Source of the DNA: Hymenobacter wooponensis
GTDB taxonomy: Bacteria > Bacteroidota > Bacteroidia > Cytophagales > Hymenobacteraceae
DNA: 64,000 nucleotides
Reading direction: 5' to 3'
Assembly (NCBI RefSeq): GCF_004745865.1
Contig: NZ_SRKZ01000001.1
Span: forward strand, 744,001-808,000
Under the pieces are notes generated by a model. The model was not told the origin of the DNA, ran no database searches, and worked only from the letters and a program-made list of their open reading frames with translations. This document shows, piece by piece, positions 51,521 through 59,963 of this stretch (its first letter is position 1; each line of letters starts with the position of its first letter). The position numbers were made by a program, and so were the translations under genes.

Positions 51521-51529
51521 GATTCATCT

Positions 51530-51732
51530 CAACTCTAACCCCTGTGATTACTTAGAATTAAAGCTTGTTGATTGGTAAAAATATGATCTGTGAGCTGCTT
51601 TTAATTGAACTATGCTTATAATTTTTATAAGTTAATTAACCTCATGCGCAATTGCATTTTATTATTTTTATTCAAAATAAAATGCGAATAGCCATATTTT
51701 TTATAATTTTATGCCATCAAATTCCGATAGCT
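51530..51732 (+). promoter_or_regulatory. AT-rich upstream region with palindromes
   Basis: About 200 nt of strongly AT-rich DNA before the T9SS gene. It contains CTTATAATTTTTATAAG (51615-51631), GTTAATTAAC (51631-51640), and a hairpin with arms GCATTTTATT / AATAAAATGC (51654-51685). The in-frame upstream ATGs at 51652 and 51682 would precede the signal peptide with a poor start. Its role is unknown. Confidence 0.5.
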
Positions 51733-53628
51733 ATGAAACAGTTATACAAACACTTGCGAGTCCTATTTCTTTCAATGGCGCTCGGTGGAGCAGTCACAAC
51801 TTCCACGCAAGCTCAAACGAAGGTTCCCCCCAAGATTGATGGTACCATCAGTTACTCTAGTGAAACTGCTACGGAGTACGGTTCCAAAGGAGAAAACTGG
51901 GTAGAAAGTGGCGTACTGGCATTAGGTGGCACTCGCTGGTTTCTCTCCTTTGATGATACTTATCTCTATATAGGAGTGGAAGGTGTTGCCGCAGAGGTTC
52001 CGGCAGTACTCTACTTCAACACAAAGGCTAGCGCTGGCATCACATCGGGTATTGAAGGAAGTAGCGTTACACTTCCATTTGCAGCTGACGTAGCTGTAAC
52101 CGTTGGCACCAATGCAACAAGCAGCTTAGTACAGTTTGCTGAATCAACGGGTAAAGGTTTTGAGTGGCGCCCATCTGTCTTGCCTGCTCCTACTGCATCA
52201 GATGTGTTATCATTGGCTAATAGCAGAGAGATTCGCATTCCTTGGTCAAGCTTTAATACTGGCACCAAACCCTCTACATTCGAATGGCTAGCCTACCTGC
52301 AGACTGCCATTAATAATCCGGCTCCAGTAATCAACAAAACCGAGACGGATTATGCCTACTACTACAATGTGTTTACGCCGTCAAACGCACCAACTTTTGG
52401 GCGGTTAAGCTATACAGCTTCTCCAACTGCTACTACCACTCCCGGCGGCACGTTCTTTAATTACGCCGTTAATACGGGAAAGAAAGAGGTTACGCTTGCG
52501 GGCAATCTCACGGTGAACGGCACCCTCTACGTGAGAAACACCACCATTAATACGGGAAACAACACCGTTATACTTGATCAGTACGCTATCCTCGACGAGG
52601 AAGAGAACGATAAGACGAATAGCAATGCCAATGGCTACATATCGGGTAAAGTTGCTATGACGACGACCTTAGACAAGGATGGTCTATACAGCTTCGGGAA
52701 TATGGGTTTGCTGTTGGACTTAAAAGCTGGTAGTAGCAGCACTCGTTTTCCCGGAAGCACGGTTGTTACTCGTTTAACAGGGCAAACCTACACGGGCACT
52801 ACTGGTAACACTACCGTCAGCAGATTTTTCTTTGTGAAGCCTAGCACTGTTGAGAGCAACGACCTTGATGTAGTTATGACGCTTCATTACGCCGAGCCGG
52901 AGAAGAATACAATTGCTGAAGGACAACTTTCCTTTTTCAAATCAACTCTCCCGCCTACCATCAGCTTGGCGGGTGTAGGGTTTGCTGAAGAAGGCCGTGA
53001 CAGAACGGGCCTTAACGCTGGCAACAACACGGTTAGACTAAGTGGTGTTGAATTACAGGGAGTTTGGACTTTGGCTGCCAAGGGTAGACCTCTGCCGGTA
53101 GAACTGACCCAGTTTACTGGTCAGGCTGAAGAAAAGGCGGTGCGTTTACGGTGGGCCACGGCTGTTGAGCTAAACAATAAAGGCTTTGAGGTGCAGCGCC
53201 AATTGCCCAATAGCAAGTGGCAGGCCTTGGGCTTTGTTAAAGGCAAAGGCTCTTCCGACCGTACTTCATCCTATGAATACCTCGACCACTCTGCCGGAGC
53301 CGGTATGCAGTACTATCGCCTAGCGCAAACAGACCTTGATGGCAAAGTGACTTATTCAGCGGTGGTACCTGTAAAGGTAGGCGACCAAGCCGCCGCACAG
53401 TTTGCAGTATACCCTTCGCCGGCTACAACTTCACTGTCAATAAGTGGCCTACAGAATGGGAAGCATTCCGTTGATATTTATAACGCCAAAGGGCAACGTG
53501 TAGCAACGCAACAGCTCTCCGAAGCACAAGCAACTGTAGCCATAAGCCATTTGCCAGCGGGCATTTATACTCTGCGGGTGGTAGGTGATGGCCCAATAGC
53601 CAAGACTAGCCGGTTCGTGAAGGAATAA
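51733..53628 (+). CDS. Secreted protein with T9SS sorting domain and DOMON/CBM9-like N-terminus
   Basis: A 631-residue exported protein from the ATG at 51733, which starts the signal peptide (MKQLYKHLRVLFLSMALGGA, cut near QAQ). Residues about 28-220 (PPKIDGTISYSSETATEYG, then SFDDTYLYIGVEGVAAEVPAVLYFNTK) have the pattern of a DOMON/CBM9-type beta-sandwich that binds sugars or haem. A beta-rich middle follows, and a type-A T9SS domain (AVYPSPATTSLSISGLQNGKHSVDIYNAKGQ...KTSRFVKE) ends the protein. It probably sits on the cell surface; the ligand is unknown. It is lower in GC than its neighbours and has an AT-rich upstream region. Confidence 0.78.
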   Translation: MKQLYKHLRVLFLSMALGGAVTTSTQAQTKVPPKIDGTISYSSETATEYGSKGENWVESGVLALGGTRWFLSFDDTYLYIGVEGVAAEVPAVLYFNTKASAGITSGIEGSSVTLPFAADVAVTVGTNATSSLVQFAESTGKGFEWRPSVLPAPTASDVLSLANSREIRIPWSSFNTGTKPSTFEWLAYLQTAINNPAPVINKTETDYAYYYNVFTPSNAPTFGRLSYTASPTATTTPGGTFFNYAVNTGKKEVTLAGNLTVNGTLYVRNTTINTGNNTVILDQYAILDEEENDKTNSNANGYISGKVAMTTTLDKDGLYSFGNMGLLLDLKAGSSSTRFPGSTVVTRLTGQTYTGTTGNTTVSRFFFVKPSTVESNDLDVVMTLHYAEPEKNTIAEGQLSFFKSTLPPTISLAGVGFAEEGRDRTGLNAGNNTVRLSGVELQGVWTLAAKGRPLPVELTQFTGQAEEKAVRLRWATAVELNNKGFEVQRQLPNSKWQALGFVKGKGSSDRTSSYEYLDHSAGAGMQYYRLAQTDLDGKVTYSAVVPVKVGDQAAAQFAVYPSPATTSLSISGLQNGKHSVDIYNAKGQRVATQQLSEAQATVAISHLPAGIYTLRVVGDGPIAKTSRFVKE

Positions 53629-53656
53629 CCCCTTACTACCAAGCCGAACTTACGCC

Positions 53657-53690
53657 TCCCGGCGCTGCAGTCTGCGGCGCCGGGATTTTT
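53657..53690 (+). terminator. Rho-independent terminator
   Basis: Stem CCCGGCGC / GCGCCGGG with an 11-nt loop and a T run (ATTTTT) after the T9SS gene. Confidence 0.85.
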
Positions 53691-53799
53691 ATATATCCCA
53701 CCCTCTAAGCCATTGAGCACTACTAGTTGCCGCTCCGCAAGACTAGTGAGCCTTCAGTTGCTCTTCACTTTCTCTCACCAACTTCACCTATTCGCATTC

Positions 53800-53807
53800 T
53801 ACCTTTG
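53800..53807 (+). promoter_or_regulatory. Possible -7 element just before the MOSC gene
   Basis: TACCTTTG, a full TAnnTTTG match ending 5 nt before the ATG at 53812. If used, the transcript would be almost leaderless. No spaced TTG is present. Confidence 0.4.
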
Positions 53808-53811
53808 AGGT

Positions 53812-54633
53812 ATGGCTCTGCAACTCTCCGCTCTCTATATCTACCCCGTAAAGTCTTTAGGCGGTATTCGCCTCACCGAAGCACACATCGATACCCGCGG
53901 CCTGCGCCACGACCGGCGCTGGCTGATTGTGAATGAGCGCAATCAGTTCATGACGCAGCGCCAGACGGCTGCCATGGCCCACCTGAAAGTAGAGCCCGCT
54001 TACAATGGGTTCTTGCTGCGCCACAATGAGCGGCCTGAGTTACTGCCTTTGTTTGTGCCTTTTGAGGCGACGCCAGAAAAAACGTTGTTCGTGACCATCT
54101 GGGATGATATGGTATTTGCCTGGCGCGCCCGTCCTGAATGCGATGAGTGGCTTTCTGAGGCGCTAGGCCAGTCGTGTAAGTTGGTGTATATGTCGGATAT
54201 GGTGCGCCGTGATGCAGAGCCCGAGTACAACCCTATCAACACGCTCGTAAGCTTCGCTGATGGGTATCCTTACCTGTTAGTTGGGCAAAACTCCCTAGCC
54301 GACCTCAACACCCGCTTGGCGGAGCCTGTAAACATGGACCGCTTCCGACCTAACCTCGTATTCAGCGGCGGCGAGGCTTTCAGCGAAGATAGCTGGCGTG
54401 ACTTTCAGATTGGGGAGGTAACCTTTCGGGCTGTCAAGGGCTGTAGCCGGTGCGTACTCACCACCATTGACCAGCAAACCGGGCTGAAAGATCCACAAAG
54501 TGAGCCTCTGCGTACCTTAGCCAGCTTCCGTACTCAAAATGGAAAGGTCAAGTTTGGCCAAAATGTAACTGGCCCTGCTACGGGTACCATTCGTTTAGGT
54601 GATTCTGTGTCAGTGCTAACCTACAAGTCATAG
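53812..54633 (+). CDS. MOSC-domain protein (YcbX-like)
   Basis: A 273-residue protein with the MOSC N-terminal beta-barrel (LQLSALYIYPVKSLGGIRLTEAHIDTRGLRHDRRWLIVN) and the C-terminal MOSC domain. NMDRFRPNLVFSGGEAFSEDSW and the conserved Cys in KGCSRCVLTTID (C216/C219), typical of molybdenum-cofactor-binding mARC/YcbX enzymes that reduce N-hydroxylated compounds, are visible. A separate reductase partner is usual, and none is adjacent. The gene has a TAnnTTTG element a few nt upstream of the start. Confidence 0.88.
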   Translation: MALQLSALYIYPVKSLGGIRLTEAHIDTRGLRHDRRWLIVNERNQFMTQRQTAAMAHLKVEPAYNGFLLRHNERPELLPLFVPFEATPEKTLFVTIWDDMVFAWRARPECDEWLSEALGQSCKLVYMSDMVRRDAEPEYNPINTLVSFADGYPYLLVGQNSLADLNTRLAEPVNMDRFRPNLVFSGGEAFSEDSWRDFQIGEVTFRAVKGCSRCVLTTIDQQTGLKDPQSEPLRTLASFRTQNGKVKFGQNVTGPATGTIRLGDSVSVLTYKS

Positions 54634-54975
54634 TAAAATGCTGCTCAATCATATAATTATTATAACTTTTACATTTAACAGCGCAATAACGTTAATGATA
54701 ATAATAATTGCCTTTAACTAATACAAACCCATATTAAATAACTCTCGAGCATAGCTTTATACTTATGTATTTTACATATAACACATACAGGATAGCGGAT
54801 TATCATCTTGCACTTAGCTTATAGATGATAATTCATATAATTTTGAACAGCTAATCACTAGCAGTATCTATCATATTGAGTTACTGCCAAGTGCGTTTGA
54901 AGGCAATGCCTCTACCTTATGGATAGAGCCCTGCCGGAAAGTATAGCCCGCGCTCTTTATTAGTTCTGCCCCGCC
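54634..54975. other. AT-rich intergenic region
   Basis: 342 nt without a credible gene; 54640-54870 is strongly AT-rich and much lower in GC than either neighbour. It contains runs such as AATAATAATAATTG and TTATCATCTTG. No tRNA or hairpin of note was found. It may be a remnant of transferred DNA or a curved upstream region. Confidence 0.5.
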
Positions 54976-55785
54976 ATGCCTGTTGCATTCCCCTCTTTAT
55001 CACGCTATGCCTGGCTACTCTGGCTGCTAGTGCTGGCGCCGGTTGCTCTGCGCGCCGAAGACTACAAACCTCTCCAACAGCTCCACGAAACGTGGAGCGA
55101 TTTGCTGACCCGTCACGTAACCTTCGATGGCCGCCTTGATTACCAAGGGCTCATGGAGGACGAAGATCAACTGCTGGACTATTTAACGAGCCTACGTAAG
55201 GTTACGCCCGCCTCCGCTACCTGGACGCCCCAAGAAACCAAGGCCTTTTGGCTGAACGTGTACAATGCTTCTGCTGCTTACTTGGTTTTGCAGTACTACC
55301 CCGTCAGCAGCATTAACGATATTCGGGTGAAGGTACTGGGCGGCACGAAGTCGCCGTGGGATGCGCCGGTAGTGAATGTAGGCGGGCAGACGTACTCACT
55401 CAACCAGATTGAGCGCGACAAGTTGAGTGGCCCCACCCCTGATCCTCGTATTCACTTTGGGCTCATATACGCTGCTGTATCAGAAGCACCTCTGCTAAAA
55501 GAGGCCTACGATGGTAGCCGCCTCAACCAGCAACTTGACTCCCAAACACGGCGCTTCCTCAACGACTCCAACTTCAACCAGCTCACGCCAGCTCACGCGA
55601 AGCTTTCTGGCCTTTTTGATGCGTACGCCAAGGACTTTGGCTCGCCATCGGAGCTGTTGGCGTTTATTAACCGCTACGCCCGCACACCAGTAGAGCCTAC
55701 TGCTACCATTGAATACCTCTCATTCAGCTGGGCTCTCAACGACCGAATCGATCCTAGCACCTCGCAACCGATGAGCAAGCACTAG
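54976..55785 (+). CDS. DUF547-domain secreted protein
   Basis: A 269-residue protein with a signal peptide (MPVAFPSLSRYAWLLWLLVLAPVALRAED). The DUF547 core is recognisable: FWLNVYNASAAYLVLQYYP, then SPWDAPVVNVGGQTYSLNQIERDKL, then HFGLIYAAVSEAPLLKEAYDGSRLNQQLD. The YNA and PxIHFALxCAA-type motifs are family hallmarks; here the usual Cys is replaced by Y in LIYAAVS. The biochemical function of the family is not settled. It is probably periplasmic and monocistronic, ending at a strong terminator. Confidence 0.85.
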   Translation: MPVAFPSLSRYAWLLWLLVLAPVALRAEDYKPLQQLHETWSDLLTRHVTFDGRLDYQGLMEDEDQLLDYLTSLRKVTPASATWTPQETKAFWLNVYNASAAYLVLQYYPVSSINDIRVKVLGGTKSPWDAPVVNVGGQTYSLNQIERDKLSGPTPDPRIHFGLIYAAVSEAPLLKEAYDGSRLNQQLDSQTRRFLNDSNFNQLTPAHAKLSGLFDAYAKDFGSPSELLAFINRYARTPVEPTATIEYLSFSWALNDRIDPSTSQPMSKH

Positions 55786-55813
55786 GCCTGCAAGGCGCCA
55801 ACCTCCACGGCAA

Positions 55814-55852
55814 GTGCCCCGTACCGCAACCCGGTGCGGGGCACGCTTTTTT
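55814..55852 (+). terminator. Rho-independent terminator
   Basis: 13-bp stem GTGCCCCGTACCG / CCGGTGCGGGGCAC-type pairing (one G-T wobble) with a T6 run. The next gene's -7-like element TACTTTTG (55852-55859) directly follows. An in-frame ATG at 55814 lies inside the stem and is rejected as a start. Confidence 0.8.
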
Positions 55853-55859
55853 ACTTTTG
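55852..55859 (+). promoter_or_regulatory. Possible -7 element of the DUF2461 gene
   Basis: TACTTTTG, a full TAnnTTTG match 33 nt before the ATG at 55892, without a spaced TTG. It sits at the 3' edge of the preceding terminator. Confidence 0.35.
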
Positions 55860-55891
55860 GCCCAGCACTACTAACCTTTTCAACCTTGAGT

Positions 55892-56563
55892 ATGCAACGG
55901 GCTTTCATTCTATCCTTCCTGCGCGATTTGGCTGCGAACAACAACAAAGCCTGGATGGACGCGCACCGCCCCGACTATCACCGGGCCCGCGCGGAGTACA
56001 CTGATTTTGTAGCGGAGCTGATTCGGGGAGTGCAGCAGCAGGAACCCGACCTGCTGGGGCTTACTCCTCAAGACGTGATGTTTCGCATCAACAAGAACGA
56101 CCGCTTTCAGCAAAGTGATGAGCCATACAAGAAGCATATGGGGGCGGGTCTTAAACGCGGGGGGCGGCATAGCCCATGGGCTGGCTACTTTATTGCCCTG
56201 CAGCCGGGAGGCGAGACCTACGTAGGCGCCGGGCGCTGGCAACCGGAGGCCGACCAGTTGGCCCGCATCCGGCAGGAAATTCACTACAACCCCACTGAGT
56301 TTCATGCCCTGCGCCAGAGCCCAGACCTATTGCGCCACTTCCCGAGTGGCCTAGACAAAAGCCAAGCTCTTAAAACCGCTCCAAAGGGTTACGACCGTAC
56401 GGACCTAGACATTGAGTGGCTGCGCCTCAAGAGCTTCTTCGTGTGGCAATCATTCTCCGACAAAGACGTACTCCGCACCGATTTCCCGCAGCAGGTGCTG
56501 GCTGCCTGGCAAGCCGCTCAACCGTTCGTTCACTTCCTAAACGAGGCAATGGCGGTAGAGTAA
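55892..56563 (+). CDS. DUF2461-family protein
   Basis: A 223-residue soluble protein. The family signature is the N-terminal FLRDLAANNNKAWMDAHRPDY (residues 9-29), followed by TPQDVMFRINKNDRFQQSDEPYKKHMGAGL and the later YFIALQPGGETYVGAGRW. The biochemical role of the family is not established. Its length matches relatives of about 220-230 residues. The ATG at 55892 is used rather than the one inside the upstream terminator. Confidence 0.88.
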   Translation: MQRAFILSFLRDLAANNNKAWMDAHRPDYHRARAEYTDFVAELIRGVQQQEPDLLGLTPQDVMFRINKNDRFQQSDEPYKKHMGAGLKRGGRHSPWAGYFIALQPGGETYVGAGRWQPEADQLARIRQEIHYNPTEFHALRQSPDLLRHFPSGLDKSQALKTAPKGYDRTDLDIEWLRLKSFFVWQSFSDKDVLRTDFPQQVLAAWQAAQPFVHFLNEAMAVE

Positions 56564-56622
56564 CTGCACTGAAGCAAGAACTGATTCTTGAAGTTTTTAC
56601 CAATAGGCCTAGAAGCTTTACC

Positions 56623-56669
56623 AACCAAAATGCCCGGACTTCTGCGTAAGAAGTCCGGGCATTTTGGTT
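56623..56669. terminator. Bidirectional terminator
   Basis: Perfect 21-bp arms (56623-56643 and 56649-56669; AACCAAAATGCCCGGACTTC...) with loop GCGTA. A strong palindrome between the convergent DUF2461 and kinase genes. Confidence 0.9.
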
Positions 56670-56748
56670 AGCTAACCATAAGCATAAGGCAGCAATAGAC
56701 GAGATGCACGCTCCTGGCTGTGCGCAGCATGTTGATCTGCCTTCTAGT

Positions 56749-57372
56749 CTAGAAGAGGCCGAACAGCGTGCTGTTGATCTTATCGATGATGACGCTCAAA
56801 TCCTCGGGGTTGTGTACGTAGTCGAGGTTATTAACATCCACGATGAGCAGCCGGCCGCTCTTGTAGTTACTGATCCAGTGCTCGTAGTGCTCGTTGAGGT
56901 TTTTGAGGTACTCTATTTTGATGTTGTTCTCGTAGTCGCGGTTGCGGCGCTCAATCTGCTGCACCAGTTTGGGCAGGTCGGCACGGAGGTAGAGCAGCAG
57001 ATCCGGTGGATCTACCATGCTGATCATCGACTCGAACAGGCCTAGGTAGTTCTGGTAATCCCGCTCCGACATGAGGGTAGACTGGTGCAGGTTTGCCGCG
57101 AAGATGTGGGCGTCTTCGTAAATGGTACGGTCCTGAATTACCCCTTTGCTGGCACTCTGCAGCTTTTTGATGTGCTGCGTTTGGCGAAAGCGGCTATTGA
57201 GGAAGTATACCTGCAGGTGAAATGCCCAGCGGGGCATGTCATCATAGAAGTCTTTCAGGTAGGGATTGTGGTCCACATCTTCCAGAAAAACCTCCCAGTT
57301 GAAATGGTGCGCCAGTTTATTGGCCAGCGTGGTTTTGCCGGCTCCGATGTTGCCGACGATTGCAATGTGCAT
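56749..57372 (-). CDS. Deoxynucleoside kinase
   Basis: A 207-residue salvage enzyme that phosphorylates deoxynucleosides with ATP. The P-loop GNIGAGKTT is at residues 7-15, FLEDVDHNPYLKDFYDD provides the substrate-site Glu and the NPYL helix, and QDRTIYEDAHIF is the DRS-type catalytic motif (DR at about 81-82). FLNSRFRQTQHI and YLRADLPKLVQQIERRNRDYE are the family helix and lid (ERRxRDYE). Length and order fit the dGK/dAK-type group. A TACTTTTG element lies 48 nt upstream of the start on the minus strand. Confidence 0.92.
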   Translation of the reverse strand: MHIAIVGNIGAGKTTLANKLAHHFNWEVFLEDVDHNPYLKDFYDDMPRWAFHLQVYFLNSRFRQTQHIKKLQSASKGVIQDRTIYEDAHIFAANLHQSTLMSERDYQNYLGLFESMISMVDPPDLLLYLRADLPKLVQQIERRNRDYENNIKIEYLKNLNEHYEHWISNYKSGRLLIVDVNNLDYVHNPEDLSVIIDKINSTLFGLF

Positions 57373-57419
57373 GAGCGAAGCGCGGAGAATGCGAGAAGTG
57401 AGCAGATCAGGTTAAGCTA

Positions 57420-57427
57420 CAAAAGTA
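57420..57427 (-). promoter_or_regulatory. Possible -7 element of the deoxynucleoside kinase gene
   Basis: CAAAAGTA on the plus strand, reading TACTTTTG on the minus strand, a full TAnnTTTG match about 48 nt before the start. The -33 region is only TTC, so it is tentative. Confidence 0.4.
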
Positions 57428-57535
57428 ACGGAAGCGGCTGAACCAGCATGGCCATTTTAGTAGCAGATTTCTAATAGAAAACTGACTATATTACCTACCT
57501 GCTCCTATCCCACCTACCACAACCAACCCTATTCT

Positions 57536-58006
57536 ATGCACCGCATCCAGCTACAGCATATCGGCTCCATGTGCGATGCGCATGGCAACCGCTTGGTAGA
57601 GCTTTATTACGCTCCCACTAGAGAACTACTGCACGTAGAATGGTTTGGCAACATCACTGGGCGCGAGGTTATTTATGTGGCACAGGAGTTTTTGAAAGTG
57701 CAGAAGCAACTGAACATATCGGTGCTGCTCAACGATAAAAGCCATGCCACCGGCGACTGGACTGAGTCGATGGAATGGCTGGAGTTTGATTGGCTGCCTC
57801 AGGTGCTGCTGGAGGGGCTACGCGCGGTGGCCTACGTCTTCAGCCCCGACGCAGGTACTCACTATGCTAGCAGAGATTTTTCAGAGCGCGTAGCGCGGCA
57901 CATTCCTATTCGGCTTTTTTACGATGTGCCTTCCGCCAGCAAATGGCTGAACAGCCAAGTACGGTTTAACCCTAATACAGGCCACGGGTTTGCAGCACAG
58001 GCCTAG
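57536..58006 (+). CDS. Hypothetical protein (SpoIIAA/STAS-like)
   Basis: A 156-residue soluble protein. Its pattern (RELLHVEWFGNITGREVIYVAQEFLKVQKQLNISVLLNDKSHATGDW) looks like the SpoIIAA/STAS-like fold found in many Cytophagales proteins: a beta strand, LN(D/N) after a short helix and an amphipathic helix. VAYVFSPDAGTHYASRDFSER and IRLFYDVPSASKWLNS complete the fold. No phosphorylatable Ser of the anti-anti-sigma type is certain. No enzyme or regulatory partner is adjacent. A function cannot be assigned. Confidence 0.6.
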   Translation: MHRIQLQHIGSMCDAHGNRLVELYYAPTRELLHVEWFGNITGREVIYVAQEFLKVQKQLNISVLLNDKSHATGDWTESMEWLEFDWLPQVLLEGLRAVAYVFSPDAGTHYASRDFSERVARHIPIRLFYDVPSASKWLNSQVRFNPNTGHGFAAQA

Positions 58007-58108
58007 CTACCTGCTCCCATAAGCACAATCGGCGGCCACCCAATTTCTGAGCAGCCGCCGACCTGGCCTAGCACACAATTAGCGGCTTACAAAAGCTCTA
58101 GCACATGG

Positions 58109-58759
58109 CTATTGCTCATTAATGGCATCTTTCACGTTGCGGGCCTTCTCTAGCGTCCGGAATTCTCCCTGCAGGGTCCGGATGCGCAGGCGCTCCTCCA
58201 GCGGCAAGTCGGTGCGTACTTGTTCGTAGCGGGCGTTAAGGTTGCTGAGCACGGCACCGGCTGCGCTCCAGTCAGCAGCAGTCCAGTTCTTCTTTTTATC
58301 GCGCATGGTTTCTACCAAGCGAGAATATAGGTCGGGCAGCTCGGTGGCCCGGGCCCGGCTAATCACTACGTCTTCACCCAGCAAGCGGCGCTGGGCCTGT
58401 ACGGAGGTTTCGGGCTGGCGCGCTGCCTGATCGAGGCTATCTTGCTTAGCCGACCACTTCTTATAACGGGTCTTTTGCGTGTCGTATTCGCGCTTGCCTT
58501 CCACTGTAAGGCTGTCTACCGCCTTATCGATGCGCTTACTTTGGCGCTCAAACTCGGCGTTGATGCGCGGCTTTTCGCGGCGAATATCCGCCGCAGCGCG
58601 GTCAATCTTGTCATTAACCCAGTCGCTGAACATATCCAGGTCGCGCTCCACGGCCGAGGTGGTGCTGACCTTGGGGCGGGAGGTTGAAGTTGTTTTTTGG
58701 GCTACTGCTGCGGAAAGAGTGAGCAAGCTGGCAACCACAACAAGTGGGATCTTTTTCAT
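58109..58759 (-). CDS. Exported coiled-coil protein
   Basis: A 216-residue protein. The ATG at 58759 (MKKIPLVVVASLLTLSAAVA) starts a signal peptide; a longer frame adds 28 residues that do not look like one. The mature protein is almost wholly charged and helical (EFERQSKRIDKAVDSLTVEGKREYDTQKTRYKKW), with coiled-coil character and no cysteines of note. It is probably periplasmic or an inner-membrane-associated structural protein; I do not recognise a family. It is alone and is divergent from the next gene. Confidence 0.7.
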   Translation of the reverse strand: MKKIPLVVVASLLTLSAAVAQKTTSTSRPKVSTTSAVERDLDMFSDWVNDKIDRAAADIRREKPRINAEFERQSKRIDKAVDSLTVEGKREYDTQKTRYKKWSAKQDSLDQAARQPETSVQAQRRLLGEDVVISRARATELPDLYSRLVETMRDKKKNWTAADWSAAGAVLSNLNARYEQVRTDLPLEERLRIRTLQGEFRTLEKARNVKDAINEQ

Positions 58760-58905
58760 AGGACGGGAGAAGGTGTGAGCGAACGGGAAATAACGGCTGA
58801 GGCAAACTACCCCGTATACCGTAGCTCGCATTTTCTGTCCCAAAAACGGGCCAATCCCTGATTTAGGTTCGGTTTTGCGCGAAATAATGCCGTTTTTTGC
58901 TCGCT

Positions 58906-59421
58906 ATGTCAGCTTCTGCCGCCGCGCCCATTACCATTCATCCGGCCACTCTGGCCGATATTCCCACGATTATTGCGCTGGCGGAAGCCACTTGGGAGCC
59001 TACGTACCGGTTCATCATCTCCAAGGAGCAAATCGACTATATGTACCGCGTCATCTACACGCCGGCTTCGCTGGAGCGCCAGATGACCGAGCAGGGCCAC
59101 CAGTTCCTGCTGCTGCTAGACGATGGCCAGGCCGGCGGGTTTGCCTCGTACTCCGCCAAGACTGAAGCTGGCGCCTACCACCTCAACAAAATCTACATCC
59201 TCCCCTCGCACCAGGGCCGGGGGTTTGGGCAGTTGCTGATTCGGGCCGTGGAGGATGCCGTGCGGCAAGCCGGTGGCTCAGTGCTGGAGCTGAACGTAAA
59301 CCGGCATAACCCCGCGCTGGCTTTTTATGAGCGCCAGGGCTTCCAGCGCCATCACGAGGAAGATATTCCCATTGGCCCCTACTGGATGAATGATTACGTA
59401 ATGCGTAAAGAACTCCGCTAA
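58906..59421 (+). CDS. GNAT family N-acetyltransferase
   Basis: A 171-residue enzyme with the GNAT fold. TIHPATLADIPTIIALAEATWEPTYRF is the N-terminal strand-helix, LNKIYILPSHQGRGFGQLLIRAVED holds the acetyl-CoA-binding motif (Q/R-x-x-G-x-G) and the following helix, and LELNVNRHNPALAFYERQGFQRHHEEDIPIG is the typical B-motif end. The ATG at 58906 fits better than the frame start nine nt upstream. The substrate is unknown; such enzymes acetylate amines, antibiotics or protein N-termini. Single gene, no visible partner. Confidence 0.85.
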   Translation: MSASAAAPITIHPATLADIPTIIALAEATWEPTYRFIISKEQIDYMYRVIYTPASLERQMTEQGHQFLLLLDDGQAGGFASYSAKTEAGAYHLNKIYILPSHQGRGFGQLLIRAVEDAVRQAGGSVLELNVNRHNPALAFYERQGFQRHHEEDIPIGPYWMNDYVMRKELR

Positions 59422-59586
59422 GCCAAGGTAGCAAAGATGTGCATGTATGGGTTGCTGTGCGAGTGGCCTATACCTAGATAGTCCTCTTAACTCCGCCAAA
59501 GCAGCACCTTCGCCATTGTAGGGCATCACACCTTTACTACTCTACTGCCTCCCCCTCTCAATTTCATCACTTCACAAACTCACCAT

Positions 59587-59865
59587 ATGGCCACCAAACT
59601 CACCGTTTTAAGCAATGGCTCCCTCCGCGTGGAGGGCACCGATTTCGAACTCGTAGACGCCCAAGGCCAGCCCTATGGCCTCGGCGGTCGGGAGCGAATC
59701 AGCATTTGCCGCTGTGGCCTCTCCTCGAATAAGCCTTTCTGCGACGGCTCGCACAAAGGGCACTTTGAGCACGATGCCAAAGCGTTTGACTTGCCGGCTC
59801 CCGCAGCCCCCAAGCCCGTTACGCCTCCCACAGCGCCTGATGCTGGTGGTCAGCCCCTCGGCTAA
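59587..59865 (+). CDS. CDGSH iron-sulfur domain protein
   Basis: A 92-residue protein with the complete CDGSH signature: CRCGLSSNKPFCDGSH (three Cys and one His that bind a 2Fe-2S cluster). The family includes redox and iron-handling proteins related to mitoNEET. The N-terminal half is a beta region, and the C-terminal 20 residues are Pro/Ala-rich (APAAPKPVTPPTAPDAGG), which is low-complexity. Whether it is a sensor or an electron carrier is not known. A strong bidirectional terminator follows. Confidence 0.9.
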   Translation: MATKLTVLSNGSLRVEGTDFELVDAQGQPYGLGGRERISICRCGLSSNKPFCDGSHKGHFEHDAKAFDLPAPAAPKPVTPPTAPDAGGQPLG

Positions 59866-59884
59866 TTCTAGGCCAGTAACTACC

Positions 59885-59922
59885 AAAAAGGCCGGCTTCC
59901 TGGATCAGGAAGCCGGCCTTTT
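59885..59922. terminator. Bidirectional terminator
   Basis: Arms AAAAGGCCGGCTTCCTG / CAGGAAGCCGGCCTTTT with a 3-nt loop (GAT) between the convergent CDGSH and ACBP genes. Confidence 0.9.
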
Positions 59923-59963
59923 GCTTTACCGCGGATGACTGTGAGCCATCTGCAGTAAACGTA

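Noticed and set aside
54640..54870. A replication origin in the AT-rich region
   Set aside because: I see no DnaA-box cluster or nearby dnaA/dnaN, and the neighbours are ordinary genes.
58029..58061. A terminator TCGGCGGC / GCCGCCGA after the STAS-like gene
   Set aside because: A 17-nt loop and no T tract make it unconvincing.
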